Source: Cephalopachus bancanus
Lineage: Eukaryota > Chordata > Mammalia > Primates > Tarsiidae
DNA length: 64,000 bases
Assembly: GCA_027257055.1 (NCBI GenBank)
Contig: JAPVLO010000179.1
Coordinates: 186,001-250,000 of the forward strand
Direction of reading: 5' to 3'
The notes beneath the pieces are model-generated. The model was not told where the DNA came from and ran no database searches. It saw only the letters and a list, made by a program, of their open reading frames with translations. Within the stretch, counting starts at the first letter, position 1, and every line of letters starts with the position of its first letter. Shown piece after piece: positions 1 through 15,245 of the stretch. Position numbers and translations under genes: made by a program.

Positions 1-2456
<2,456 letters not shown>

Positions 2457-2635
2457 TCAAACTTATATATAAGAATGCTGCTATAATGTTGTAGAAGAGC
2501 TTTAGAAAATCTCCTTTATGATGAGATCCTTTTGAGAACTCTAAGAGCACACAGAATGTTAAAATCACAACACATAGTATAAAAATATAGTACTACAGTA
2601 AACAAAAGAATGCAGATTGCTCTTTGATATAGTGA

Positions 2636-2927
2636 TTTTTTTTTTTTTTTAAGTTGGAGTCTCACTCTGTCACCCAGACTGGAGTGCAGTGGCCGCTCCT
2701 GGCCACTGCAGCCTCGACCTCCTGGGCTCCATCGATCCTTCCGCCTCAGCCTTCCAAGTAGCTGGAACTATAGGCGCATGCTATCACGCCCAGCTAATTT
2801 TTGATTTATTGTAGGATGAGGTCTCACCAAGTTGCCCAGGTGGGTCTCGAACCCGCGGGCTCAGGCAATCCACTCACCTCAGCCTCCCAAAGCGCTGGGA
2901 TTACAGGCTGAGCCACCGAGCCCAGCC
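2636..2927 (-). mobile_element. Alu (lineage-specific dimer)
   Basis: Poly-T then gagttggagtctcactctg-type sequence. The flanking repeat gatata(g/c)tgatt at 2,627 and 2,929 is its target-site duplication. Inserted in the inverted L1 part. Confidence 0.9.
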
Positions 2928-3005
2928 TGATATACTGATTTATTTTCCATTGGACACATACTCAACAGTGGGACTGCTGTATCATATGGTAGCCATATTT
3001 GTAGG

Positions 3006-3289
3006 TTTTGGGGGTTTTCCTTGAGTTGGAGTCCAGGCTAGAGTGTAGCAGCATGTTCACAGCCATCCCAATGTCGACCTGCCAGGTTCCAGCAATCCTT
3101 CCGCCTCAGCCTTCCGAGCAGCCAGAACTACAGGAGCACAATACCACAGTGGCTAATGTTTTAATTTATTGTAGAGATGAGGTCTCATCAAGTTGCCCAG
3201 GCTGGTCTCAAACCTGTGGGCTCAGGCAATTCCCTCACCTCAGTCTCCCAAACAGCTGAGATTACAGGCTTGCATCACTGCCTCTGGCC
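3006..3289 (-). mobile_element. Alu, diverged
   Basis: Dimeric Alu in reverse, flanked by atttgtag repeats at about 3,000 and 3,292. It splits the same inverted L1 segment. Confidence 0.85.
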
Positions 3290-4107
3290 TCTATTTGTAG
3301 TTTTTAAAGGAATCTCCACATTGTTCTCCATAGTGGCCGTACTATTTACATTCCCACCAACAGTGCAGAAAGGTTTCCCATTCTCCACAACCTTGCCTGT
3401 ATTCATTGTTGCCTGTCTTTTGCATAAAAGCCATTCTAACTGGGGTGAAAGAAAATCGGTACATTAAAGAGATGTCTGCACTCCCAAGTTTACTGCAGCA
3501 CTATTCACAATAGTCAAGCTATGGAATCAACCTAAGTGTCCATCAACAGATGAATGAAGAAAGAAAATGTGGTACACATACACAATGGAATATTACTCAG
3601 TCATAAAAAGAACAAAATCCTGTCATTTGCAACATGACTGGAACTGGAGGACATTATATTACATGAAATAAGCCAGGCACAGAAAGACAAATGTGTTCTC
3701 ATTTGTATGTGGGAGCTACAAATAAAAACTAAACTGGGAGTATAGAGTAGAATGATGGTTACCAAAGACTGGGAGGGGTAACAGGAAGTGGTGAGGGATA
3801 AAGAGGAGATGGTTAATGGGTACAAAAATATTAATTATATAGAAGGAATAAGATCTACTGTTCAGTAGCACAATAGGGCAACTATAGTTAATAACTATCA
3901 AGTATTTCAAAATAATTGAAAGAGTGGAATTCCTAACACAAATGATCAAACGTTTGTGGTGATGAACACCCCAGTTAACCAGATTTGATCATTACACTTT
4001 GTATGCTTGTATCAAAATATCATATATATCCCATACATATATACAACTATTACGTACCCATAGTAATTAAAAATCAAAAATTAAAAAAACTGTAAAGCAA
4101 GAAGCAA

Positions 4108-4111
<4 letters not shown>

Positions 4112-4182
<71 letters not shown>
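4112..4182 (+). repeat. (TA)n(CA)n compound microsatellite
   Basis: About 70 bp of TA dinucleotides followed by CA dinucleotides: one continuous alternating purine-pyrimidine tract. Confidence 0.97.
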
Positions 4183-4186
<4 letters not shown>

Positions 4187-5602
4187 CTCAACCAGGGGCC
4201 TGGATACAGGGGAAACATTAGCTACTAAAATGTTAAGTATCCTTTACCAGGGGAAGTGAGGACCAGTTGGAGTTCAAACTTCAGCTGCATGCAGCCTACT
4301 TGTGTAGTTAATCCTGACTTGTACCTCACATTTTTATAATTAAAAAATGTTAATTAAATTCTGCATATATGTACATTTTGTTCTGGAAGACATTTAACTT
4401 GAATAAGATTCTTTGATCCAAAACAGATGAAGAAACGGTTTAATTATGTAAACATCACATTGTTTTATGTGTTTCAGAATATTAGTAAAATTATTAGGGA
4501 TCACACAATTCCCATTAAGGATAATAACTTAAAAAAAGATGAATGGTATTAATTCTACAAAAAAACGTTGACTATTTAGAAAAAAAATCAGAAAAATTAA
4601 AAAGAAACATAAACCCCAATTATGTAATCAAGAGTTTAACAGATAAATTGAATATGCAATCTGAAAGAGCTGCTGCTTCCTTCTTTAGTTTGCTTATCTA
4701 TAATTTAGATTTGATACTAATATACGCTTTAGTACAATGGCAAAAATAATACTCAATTCCTACAAGTTTCAAGGACATCAAAATTCAGTTTTATGAAATT
4801 GCACCTAAGTTGTTACACAAGATAACCAAAGCTGTGAGATTTTTTTTCCAATTTATCTTTTTGAATAAATATAATTTTTGTTCTTTCCAGGGTGGCATCT
4901 TTTCTTAGTTTAAATGTTATATATGGGGCCTTTAACTGAAAAGAAAACCCAGGACTCTAAGGGGAAAGAAAACTGAGGCCTCTGACCAAGGAGGAAAAAC
5001 ACTCCAAATTCATTACAATAATGATAATTAAACACTTCATTTGCTAATAATTTAATATTAAAATTACATATTTTAATGTTAATCATTCTCTAATGTAATC
5101 TAGTTCAATATTCTCTTCACCTGAAAACACTCAAATTCTAGGGGCATCTGTGAGTATCTACAATGTTCCCGGCACTGTATTAGTATCACTAAGAGATCCC
5201 AATCATTTTTTGACATTTGGTACCATTCTAAGACAGTATCGTTAAGTGTCAGTGAGTGACACAGTTACTCTGACACATATGGCATAAAAAATAATATTTT
5301 TGGAATTATAATTGCTTGTACATATGTTAAAAATACATTTGCAGTTATCAACACTGCAATGCACAGTGTTAAATTGTAAAGCTTTACGTTGCCAAAAGGA
5401 ACACTTACTTTGAGATCAGTATTTGTTTTGGTTCATGATTAAATGAACAAAAAAAATGCACGTATACAACAGCTGCTGTTTTCTCTTGTTATCACCTTAT
5501 TTATAATTTGGTCAAATAATTCATTTATCTATTTATAGCTTGTTTCACTTTAGATTATTTGTTTTACTAAAAATTGGGAAGTAGTTTTTCCTTTGTATGA
5601 AA

Positions 5603-6116
5603 GGGAACCCCCCAAGAACTGGAATAATCATTTGGAGGGAGGGCCCCTTGTAGTACACTTGGAATTTGCTCCTCGGGAGCAAACAGTCAATTAAAGTTTT
5701 TACCTACAAATTTTGAGAAGGTTGCATCACGATTTGTGGAAGAAACGTCCCGAGTTGTGGCAAACAAGTGTCTGATTCTTCCACCATGACGATGCACCTG
5801 CTCACACATCACCAAGTGTTCGACAATTTTTGACCAAAAATGGCATGACCCCATACCCCACCCTCTATTTACCTGATCTCACCCCAAGCGATTTTTTTTT
5901 TTTATTTCCCTGGATGAAAAAAGTCCTCAAAGGGAAATGTTCTGCTGATGTGGAAGAGGTGAAACAAAAATACAACAGAAGCACTAAAAGGCATCAAAAT
6001 TGATGAGTTCAAAAACTGTTTTTAGCAGTGGAAAAAGCATTTCAATAGGTGTATTGCATCAAACAGAGAGTACTTTGAAGGTGACTGAGGTTTAAACATG
6101 CAAGAATACATATTTA
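5603..6116 (+). mobile_element. mariner-like deletion derivative, copy A
   Basis: Carries the C-terminal part of a mariner DD34D transposase, decayed by stops. It shows FFHHDDAPAHTSPSVRQFLT and LPDLTPSDFFF (the second and third catalytic Asp regions), then an FKNCFQQWKK…YFEGD-type end and a TGA stop near 6,085. The N-terminal half, with the DNA-binding domain, is absent. Collinear with the copy at 49,571-50,074. Confidence 0.8.
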
Positions 6117-6717
6117 ATAAACTCTGGGCTATTTTGGTTCTCCCTTCATATATCCCACAAGACCCTGATACAGTGTCCTATACTTAGAACAAGTCTTTGA
6201 TAAATATTTATTATTGAGCTCTTCCAGGCACACAGTGCTAGGGACTTGGGGGGGCAAGATGAAAAGAACACAGTCCCCTGCCTCAGGAGGCAACTACACT
6301 CTTAACAGTTATCCAACCTGGTAAATGCTCAAACAGCAGTAGATAACTAGGTCCACAGGGCGCACAAAGGAAGGAATCTTCTTGGGAGAACTGAAGGAAG
6401 GTTTCCCAGACAAGTGGGACTCAGGTGAGGCATGAAGAATGTACAGGAATTTCAGGTAGGATTTAAAAGCATGACAGTAACTTAATATGATCAAGCTGCT
6501 CAAGTTACAGCATCTATACCATTTCATATATGATTAAAACAGATTGTAATCATTTTACATTATATTTTCAATACTATTTTAATGACTACATATTACATTG
6601 AGTTAATATGTAATTATTTAAACCAACTCTTCCACTAAGAGGACATTCAGATTGCTCCCAGTTACTTTACAGGTATTTAATAATGTAGAAAAAGTTTAGT
6701 ACATACTACTACCTGGA

Positions 6718-6895
6718 AATGGGGAGGGGGGGAGAGGGAAAGAGTGAGAGACAGAGGTGCGCGAGAGGGAAAGAGTGAGAGACAGAGGTGCGCGTGTGTG
6801 CGCGCACACACAGAGAGGGGGAAGGAGAGGGGACAGGGACGATGAAAGGGGGAGGGAGAGGAAGGGAAGTGGGAGGAAGAGAGACACACAAGGAA
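6718..6895 (+). repeat. Purine-rich low-complexity block with duplicated 31-bp unit
   Basis: Mostly G and A. A 31-bp unit (gagagggaaagagtgagaga plus caggtgcgc-type end) is repeated back to back around 6,731-6,793, then a GT/GC/CA palindrome (6,794-6,811). Confidence 0.9.
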
Positions 6896-7854
6896 AATAC
6901 AACAAAGTGGTATCTGTAGTTAATTCTGAGGAAAGAAATTGATGATTTTTATTTTCTTCTTTAGGCCTTTCTGTACTTTCCAATGTTCTAGCATAACAGA
7001 TATATGACTTTTATCCTTACAAAATATATTTTTTAAAAGTACACTAATAGCTATAAAATGGTACCACTAGTTTGATTCTTGATTACTGGGATGACTTATT
7101 TTTCCATATGTTTGTATTTCCTTCTGAGTAATGTCACTTTACAATTTCTTCAGCCTATTTTCTTCTGGTCTTTTTACACCTATACATAACTCAATAATAT
7201 GCCTATATATAACTTCGATTATATTACATATATAGTCTTATGTATGTTTTGCTTAACTTTATATCACAATGCTCACCAGTTCTGAGTATATATATATATT
7301 AAAGGTAACATGCAAACTCTCTTTTTAAAAAGTTATATATGTATACACTGAGAGATGCATGGTTTGTCATTTGTGCTCCTGATATATCACCTTGATACAA
7401 TGCTTACTAATGCAGATATATCTTTTATTCTACTGGTTCAAAATATTACTACTTTTTTAAAAGGAAAGAATGTAAGTTCTAAAGTAAGTTAGTCTGAGAA
7501 GTTCCTACAAGTGAACAGCTCCCACCTGGCTTTGTATGCTGAGTCACACTGCCCATCAGGTTCGCCATTTGGCTCACTGGTTTTTCAGTGCCGTCTGCTA
7601 TGAGCCTGTGGGTCTCAGTAAAGACCACTACCTACATGATGCTGTTTCACTTGCAGACCAGTCTAAAATCCTTTCCTTCTTAAGCAGCCCCATTTTTTTT
7701 TTAACTTTAACCATGTAGTAACATAAGTCAACTTAGTCCTGGATTCTAGGGGGCAATAACTTTTCAAAAGTGTTTATTCTACCTTTCTTGGCAGATGACT
7801 GCTATAGTAAGAAAATCACTTAAAATCTGCAGATCCTCAACTATCTGTAAGTCA

Positions 7855-8139
7855 GCCAGGCATGGTGGTTCACGCCTATAATCCCAACACTTTTGGGAGG
7901 CTGAGGCTTAGGACCAGGAGTTTGAGACCAGCCTGGGCAAAACAGCAAGACCCTGTCTCTACAAAAAAATAGAAAAATTAGCTGGGCATGGTGGTGCACA
8001 CCTGTAGCTCCAGCTACTTGGGAGGCAGAGACAGGAGGACTGTTTGGGCTCAGGGGTTCAAGGCTATAGTGAGTTGTGATCGTGCCACTACACTCCAGCC
8101 TGGGTGACAGAATGAAACCCTGCCTCAAAAACAAAACAA
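7855..8139 (+). mobile_element. Alu (AluJ-like)
   Basis: Older dimeric Alu. Flanked by tctgtaagtca direct repeats at about 7,845 and 8,142. Confidence 0.92.
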
Positions 8140-9469
8140 ATTTCTGTAAGTCAAAAATGCTTACAGTTATCATAATACTGAGTTATTTTTCCAAAACTTT
8201 TTTTTAAGTCTCTGTATCTAATCACTAAATCTGAACTTGAATTTAAAACATTTTATACTATTATTTCTGACAAAAATGCACTTTAAAAAATTTTAAAGTT
8301 TATCATCTCAATTTATTCTCAACAATTGTATATGGAAAACTAGGAAGGAAAATGAGGAAGAGAAAGGTTAAGCAATCATTAAAACATGAACATTTTTATT
8401 AAAGCCTTTTTCTTCTCCATGAAAAAATAATAAATTAAGCTCCATTATATTATTTAGCAAATGAACATATATACATTTGAAAGTTGCTCTTACACATCTC
8501 AAGGCAATTTCAGATATCTTTAAGGCTGGAAACATTTAAGAAACAGTGAAAATGTTACTTGAGTTGTCTATTACCCTTGGGTTTGACCTTTTACTTACTG
8601 AGCCTACCATAAATTTCCATCTTTTCTATTTGGTATCCAAAGGAACAGATGTGACCAACGTAGGGCGGTAACAGTATATAAGGTAAACCCCTTCCTCAAA
8701 AATCTCTAAAAAGATAACAGGCAAAGAGGTTTTCACATCTGACATCTCTTCTCATGCTGACATTTGACAAAGTAATTACATTTCACGTGCCTAAGGAAGA
8801 AACTCAACAGATGATGAAGTTTTTAAAATGTTTGAATGACATTAATGATTACACATTTTTAGAAAACATAATTATTCTATTAGTGTTACATGGTGTCACA
8901 TGTATTTTGGGAGTGGGTGATGATCATATAAAACTAAACATACTATGACTTTAAATTTATTTAAAGAATGTATAGTCAAGTATTTCTTTCTCCTTTCTTC
9001 CGAAATTCAAGTGACTAAGTTGGAACTTCCTGGACTCCTTTCAACTACCTCAAAATCAAGACTGAAAATATTCAACTCATTCCTTTTACTCATTACCATA
9101 ACTGCTTCCTCTTGCTGTTTAAAGCCAGTATTCCTCACCTATATACCATAACAATCAAATCTGGTTACTTAAATTAAAAACCTCAAAGCCATTTCAAACT
9201 CTCAATTCTTGGATTTTCATATTCAACTGTTCAGTTTCAACCTCTGGACCATTTTTTCATCCCTTACAACTAACACTGTTTCAGCTCATGATTCTCATTA
9301 TTTCTTGCCTAGATCAGTAATCACCTTAAACCACAACGTGACCACATGATATTATGGATCATCTCATCTGAGAGCTCCTCACCATAGGATAGCATAAAAA
9401 CCCCAAAGATGGTAAAGAGTTCTCATCTCCACTATTACAATGTTTTTCCCCCACCTGCCCCCCTGCAAC

Positions 9470-9775
9470 CTTTTTCCTTGAGTCAGGGTCTCATTCTGCT
9501 ACCCAGGCTAGAGTGTAATAGCAAGACCACGGCTCACCACAGCCTTGAACTCCAGAGTTCAGGTGATCCTTCAGACTCAAGCCGTCCAAGTAGTTGAGAC
9601 CATAGGTGCACACCACCACGCCTAGCTAATTTTAAAAAAAAAAAAGTTTTTTTTTGTAGAGATGAAGTCTTGCTATGTTGCCCAGGCTGGTCTTGAACTC
9701 CTGGGCTCAAGCAATCCTCCTGCCCTAGCCTCCCAAAGTGCTGGAATTACAGGCCTGAAGCCACTGCGCCTGGCT
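9470..9775 (-). mobile_element. Alu (AluJ-like), diverged
   Basis: Reverse Alu, from ttgagtcagggtctcattct to gcgcctggct, with an internal poly-A/poly-T middle linker. Confidence 0.9.
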
Positions 9776-9894
9776 GTACAACTTTTTTTTTTAAAAAAAA
9801 GCTACTCAAGTGAAGCAGTGGGAGTGGAGAAAGAACAAAGAAATCTGTAACTAGCTGTAATCAATTAGTAGCGCAACCCCATTACGGTAGGATC

Positions 9895-10035
9895 AGCCAC
9901 TATCATTTATTAACCTCTATTATTTCCTGGGTAAATAATAATTATTCTTTACAACACCTATTATTATTCCCACTTAAGAGTCAAACAGAGCCATTAAGTA
10001 GCTTTCCAAGGTCACCTATTAAGATGCACTATTAA
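9895..10035 (+). repeat. Possible MIR element
   Basis: Worn MIR core: ctattattattcccactta, then a ctttccaaggtcacctatta-type segment. Confidence 0.45.
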
Positions 10036-11699
10036 GAAACGCAGCATCCCTAGGGTGTTTTTGTCTGACTTCATAGTATGCTCCCCATTACCTCCTCTCT
10101 TTCATTGTTTCTTGCGACATCAGCCACACTGGTACAGTCCTTACTTTTCCCTAAACTTCTATATCTATTTATGTGGGTCCTACTCTTTATTATTTTCCAT
10201 CTGCTTAACTAGGAGATATTTTAGATTAGCGGTCAGGGAGAGGAGTAGTTTTCATGAATTTATACATAGGCTAGTCTGAGTGCAATGAATGGTGTTTATT
10301 GTGTTAACTGATCACAATTAGTTACACATTCCTGTTCCTCCACTCTCTCCACTCCCACTGCTTCGCTTGATCAGCTTTAAAAAAAACAAAAAAAATTTAT
10401 ATATAAGAAGGGTTTATATGTAGTAATCTGTTGTAGGGAGGATGATGGGAAGGGAACTTATCTTGAGAGTATAATTGCACTGGAATTTACTTACATTATA
10501 TGTGTACTTGAAGTGACTTCGAAGGAGATAAAATTAACCTCCCAGTCACCCCTGAAAACACCACTGGCTTAGAAGCATTCCAAAATGTGTGCCATCCTTT
10601 ATTCCTGTCACCCTGATCACTGAGCTATAGATGGTCAAGATATGCTGGTTTCCCAGAAGAGGCAAGAGGCAAAGGGAAGACTATCTACTTCACAAATCCT
10701 CAATGCCTTTAAATTCGCATGAACGCACACACAGGATTTAGCCTCCTGTAAACTTATAAAAAGTATACTATTTTATTAATAGTACCTGCCTAAATAAGAA
10801 ACATTTATGTTTTATAAAGGTAGCATGGAGGATGAGAGGGGATGGGAGTGTGGTTACTGAGACATAAAAAGGCCTATTGAGGAACCTGGGGGTCTTTAGG
10901 GGTAAGGTACTGTCTAAACTATGGTAGTGGTGATTTTCTGCTTCTGTTTTCTGCATTATACAACAGATACTTCAAATATGAATCTATGTTCTATACTTAG
11001 GGATTTTCATAATGCTTAGCATAGTGCTTAATGTTAAACGTACAAGCAGTGAGATTTAGAACTGTATTAGGATATCAAGAAATTAAGTGGGTGTGCATAT
11101 GATAGGACAGGAGTAGTACAGAAAAGAGATAAAAACATCAAATACAAATTTATCAACTATATAATTTTGTACAGTATCCAGATGGCAACTACTGCCTGGT
11201 TAATTCATTGTTATCATCTCCTCTAAATTCAGCAATTTGAAGGAGCGGTAGACATTTCTTCCACATGCCAATACTTCCCATACTATCTGTCACATGGAGC
11301 TGTTTGCTATCTGCTATTTGGTTTGCTTCACAAGTTACCCTTGGCTTTCATATAGCTTGTCCTTTCACACATTATGCACTGACATGCCTATCTTCCTACA
11401 TGAGCTCCAGCTTTTATACATCAGTTGTTGAACCTTTTTGCCAAACAAAAGATTGTTTTATACAATGGCACCATTTTCAGAGAGTGGTGTTTGTTTACCT
11501 ATTTGAATACATCTGTGATTCATTTATATTTTATGGAAAAAAAAAACTGCTGACACTAGTAATAATACAACTAAGATGAAGAGAACTGTTAGATTAAAAA
11601 GTGGTAACTCTTTAGCCTCCTTCAGAAGCTTACCAAAATGAACACTGTTCAATTGTGAAATAAAGGAAAATTAAAGAATCTACACACATACATTACTAT

Positions 11700-12052
11700 A
11701 GAGAGGGAGACAGAGAGAGGGAAAGTAAGAGGGGGAGGGAGGGAGGGAGGGAAGAGGGGAGGGAGGGAAGAGGGGAGGGAGGAAGAGGGGAGGGAGGGAA
11801 GAGGGGAGGGAGGAAGAGGGGAGGGAGGAAGAGGGGAGGGAGGGAAGAGGGGAGGGAGGAAGAGGGGAGGGAGGAAGAGGGGAGGAGGAAGAGGGGAGGG
11901 AGGAAGAGGGGAGGGAGGAAGAGGGGAGGAGGAAGAGGGGAGGGAGGAAGAGGGGAGGGAGGAAGAGGGGAGGGAGGAAGAGGGGAGGGAGGAAGAGGGG
12001 AGGGAGGAAGAGGGGAGGGAGGAAGAGGGGAGGGAGGAAGAGGGGAGGAGGG
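11700..12052 (+). repeat. Homopurine minisatellite, 15-bp unit
   Basis: About 20 copies of ggggagggaggaaga and close variants. From 11,727 to 12,052 (326 bp) the plus strand contains only A and G. The transcript of the host gene would carry the complementary C/U-only tract. The leucine/proline reading frame on the minus strand is a by-product of the repeat. Confidence 0.97.
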
Positions 12053-12633
12053 TCGGTCAACCTGTCAACATTATGATCTCCTGTACAACCCCCAGAAAAA
12101 TATTCACAAGCAATTTTTTCTTTCCAACATTGAAATCACTCTAGGTAAATGGAGAACATTTAAAATTAAGATAAGAAAACATTTCAAAATATTTGCTTCA
12201 CATAAAACCATAGAGATACACAATAAGCAAAACACAGACTCTAGGAAAATTTACCAAGCAAATGATTCAGTTATTTCAACAGAAAATGCAAGGGCGTTAG
12301 AAAAAACAGGAAGGGAATATCTATAGATTCAAAGCAACCCTATCATTTTACGAGACAGATACTGAACTATTTTCCTGTAAAAGGGCTTCAAAATACAAAG
12401 TGGGGAAGAATGGAAAGGAGTAAAACAAGATTAACTATATGGTGGTAATTACTAAAACCTGGTACTAGGCTCTTAATACTATTTTTTTAACTTTTGTAAA
12501 TATTTGAAGTTTCCTATAACCAAAAAAGTAAAAACATTAATGTATGATTATATTTTAATCTATTTAAAATTTTTAATCTATATTTTAAATAATGAATACA
12601 TTATGCAAGTATAGAATAAAACCCCAAAACCCT

Positions 12634-12637
<4 letters not shown>

Positions 12638-12670
<33 letters not shown>
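12638..12670 (+). repeat. (TG)n microsatellite
   Basis: About 16 TG units. Confidence 0.97.
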
Positions 12671-12673
<3 letters not shown>

Positions 12674-12760
12674 TATATTCAGGAAGTTTTTACAATTTTC
12701 TGAGTACAAAGTAAGGAAAAAATGTAAGCAAATTTTCAGGAATACATTAGGTAAGAAAAT

Positions 12761-13048
12761 AGACTGGGTGCGGTGGCTCATGCCTGTAAATCCCACAGCA
12801 CTTAGTGAGGCTGAGGCAGAAGTTTGAGACCAGTCCGAGCAAGACAGTGAGACTTCATCTCTACAAAAATAAAAAAATTTGCCAGGTGTGGTGGCATTTA
12901 CCAGGTGTGGTGGCATTCCTAGCTACTTGGGGGCTGAGGTGGATGGATCGCCTGAGCCCTGGAGGTTGAGGCTATAGTGAGTCATGATCATGCCATTGCA
13001 TTCCAGCTCAGGTCGACAGAGTGAGACTGACTTTAAAAAAAAAAAAAA
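12761..13048 (+). mobile_element. Alu, with short internal duplication
   Basis: Alu from gactgggtgcggtggctcat to a poly-A at 13,034. The segment ccaggtgtggtggcatt occurs twice in a row (about 12,881 and 12,900). Confidence 0.9.
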
Positions 13049-13799
13049 GTATTATATCACTGGGGTTAATGAAATAATGTAGTTAATGGTAGTTACGGTA
13101 GGTTCTATGGCAAAAAGCAAACCAAGAAACACCACTGATTAATTTCATTTTAAGCATCCTTTTTGTCCAACAGAAAGTGTTACATTAAAACAATGAAGAA
13201 TTGAGTCATGGCACATTTCACCATATGTGCAATTAATTCAAATAAATGTGATCCTTTAGAATGAGGACAATGGAAACCACCAGTCTTCAAGTAAACAAAT
13301 GGACCTACATGCATACAGACTTTTCATGAGCAGGGGTAGGGAGAGGCACAGAAAGGCAGTGTGGGAGAAAAGAAATAGAGTGTACCAAGAATCTGTTTTC
13401 TTCTAATATTTCATGTAGTGTTTGGTGAATTTTATACTTTTACACATAAAAGTACTAGACATAATTGACACTTGTCTGTACAAAATATTTTTTTAGCACC
13501 ACTCAAAGAAGAGGAAGAGAAAATGGGAATAGAGAGAGGAAGAGGGGGGTGAGGGACACAATAATATAAACTTTGTTTAATTTGCTAATGGCAATTTAAT
13601 GCCATTATGTAATGATGACTTAACAACAGGGCCTCTACAACTAAATAAGTGGAAGAGAACTTTTCACTGAAAATAAACCTTGGTGAAAGGTTAAAATTAA
13701 TATTGAATTTATGCAAGTCTACAAATTGTCTCATTCATATCTGTGTCCATCTTATATACCCAGAACGGTACTATATAATGTTAACAGTATTAATAATAC

Positions 13800-13890
13800 A
13801 TTTGTCTATGACCATAAAGTCAGTAAGTGGCAGAGCTAGGCCTTCAAACACATTTCTCTGACTCCAAAGTTGATACTACAACCATCATTA
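13800..13890 (+). repeat. MIR fragment
   Basis: Typical MIR text: gtcagtaagtggcagagcta, then tctctgactccaaag. Confidence 0.65.
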
Positions 13891-14519
13891 TCTTCTGATG
13901 TTACTTCTGAGTATAAAAGGCACTCAATATAGGCAAGATGAGTTGTACAAGTGACCAAAAAAATTATGCCATACTTTGTGACCTTTCCATAAGCATTCAA
14001 ACGAATGCCTTCCACTTCTATCTTTAGTTCATAATCAATTATATGAGAAAACAAGCCTGCCACAACAATCTAGGCTCCAGAATAAAGTATCATTTTAAAT
14101 GAGATTTACTGTTATTAACTTACATAAGTATTTTGAACTAAAAAAAACTCAAAATGCTGTTAAACATACCCACCTGAGATTAAAGTTGAATTTCAAATAC
14201 GAACTTGATATTTGTCTATTCTTTACTTGATTTTGAGATGTTCACATCTCAGATATAAATATTTCGATTTTCATAGCCCATAAAAATAAGATAAAAATAA
14301 CTCATGCATCACTATTAATACAGTTTATAAAGGAAAAAAAGCCATGCCTTGACTGCCTTAAGTGATTATAAACTAGTGGACTTAGAGTACACTTCCTATA
14401 TTTATAATAGCATATACAAATGACATTTTAAAGAGTATAAGGCTGCAATATCATATAAAGCATATTTCATTTTTAATAAATGTCTGTGATAACCTTATTT
14501 GATTTTTACTAATTTAAAG

Positions 14520-14735
14520 CTAGTATTTATCAAGTGCTAATTCTGTGCCACTCAATATTCTATGTACATAAATGTTAACTAATTTAGCCTTTACCACAAC
14601 TTCATGAGGTATGTACTATAATTCTTATTTTATAAACTTAAGCACACACAGTTCAACTAATATGCTCAAGATTAGACAGCCAGGGATCAAACCGACATAG
14701 CTTAGAAGTGCTAAAATCTGAGTTCTTATGATTAG
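14520..14735 (+). repeat. MIR element
   Basis: Full MIR order: aagtgctaattctgtgcca, acttcatgaggtatgtacta, ttttataaactta, then agacagccagggatcaaacc. Confidence 0.7.
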
Positions 14736-14957
14736 CATAGCCATTTAAGAGAGTAGAAAAAAATTGTTTATAAATTGATGCCCAATGTCAAAATTTCTAC
14801 AACGTCAAAAGGTCTTTTTGTGTAATATACTCAATCAGAATTAAGTATTCTTTTAACACTAGAAACAGAACTAAGAAAACATTATCTTTATATTTGGAAT
14901 GGTGTTCGTTTTATGCCATTTTTATTCAGATGGGCTAGAGCATAAAAAGTGCTAAAC

Positions 14958-15245
14958 GGCCAGGTTCGGTGGCTCAAGCCTGTAATCCCAGCACTTTGGG
15001 AAGTCAAGGCAAGTGGATTGTCTGAGTTCGTGAATTTGAGACCAACCCGGGCAAATTGGCAAGACCTCATCTCTTCAATAAAAAAATAAAATAAAAAATT
15101 AGCCAGGCATGGTAGCGCATGCCCATACTTCTGGCTACTTGGAAGGATCGCCGGAGCCCAGCAGGTCAACACTGGGGTGTCCATGAGTGTGCCACCACAC
15201 TCCAGCCTGGGCGACAGAGTGAGACTCCAATTCCAAAAAAAAAAA
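14958..15245 (+). mobile_element. Alu (lineage-specific)
   Basis: Starts ggccaggttcggtggctcaa. Dimeric, poly-A at 15,236. Confidence 0.92.

Larger units (their letters stand above)
2585..4085 (+). mobile_element. LINE-1 3' fragment with inverted 5' part, hosting two Alus
   Basis: 3,463-4,085 reads forward through the L1 ORF2 end and 3' region (cactattcacaatagtcaag; tggtacacatacacaatgg). The part to its left, 2,585-3,462 minus the two Alus, reads in the opposite direction (the reverse complement gives ctgttggtgggaatgtaaat-type L1 sequence). This is the head-to-head arrangement expected of twin-primed L1 insertion. Confidence 0.8.

Noticed and set aside
11680..12060. 126-residue Leu/Pro repeat protein on the minus strand
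   Set aside because: It is the translation of a purine minisatellite in an intron, with no gene context.
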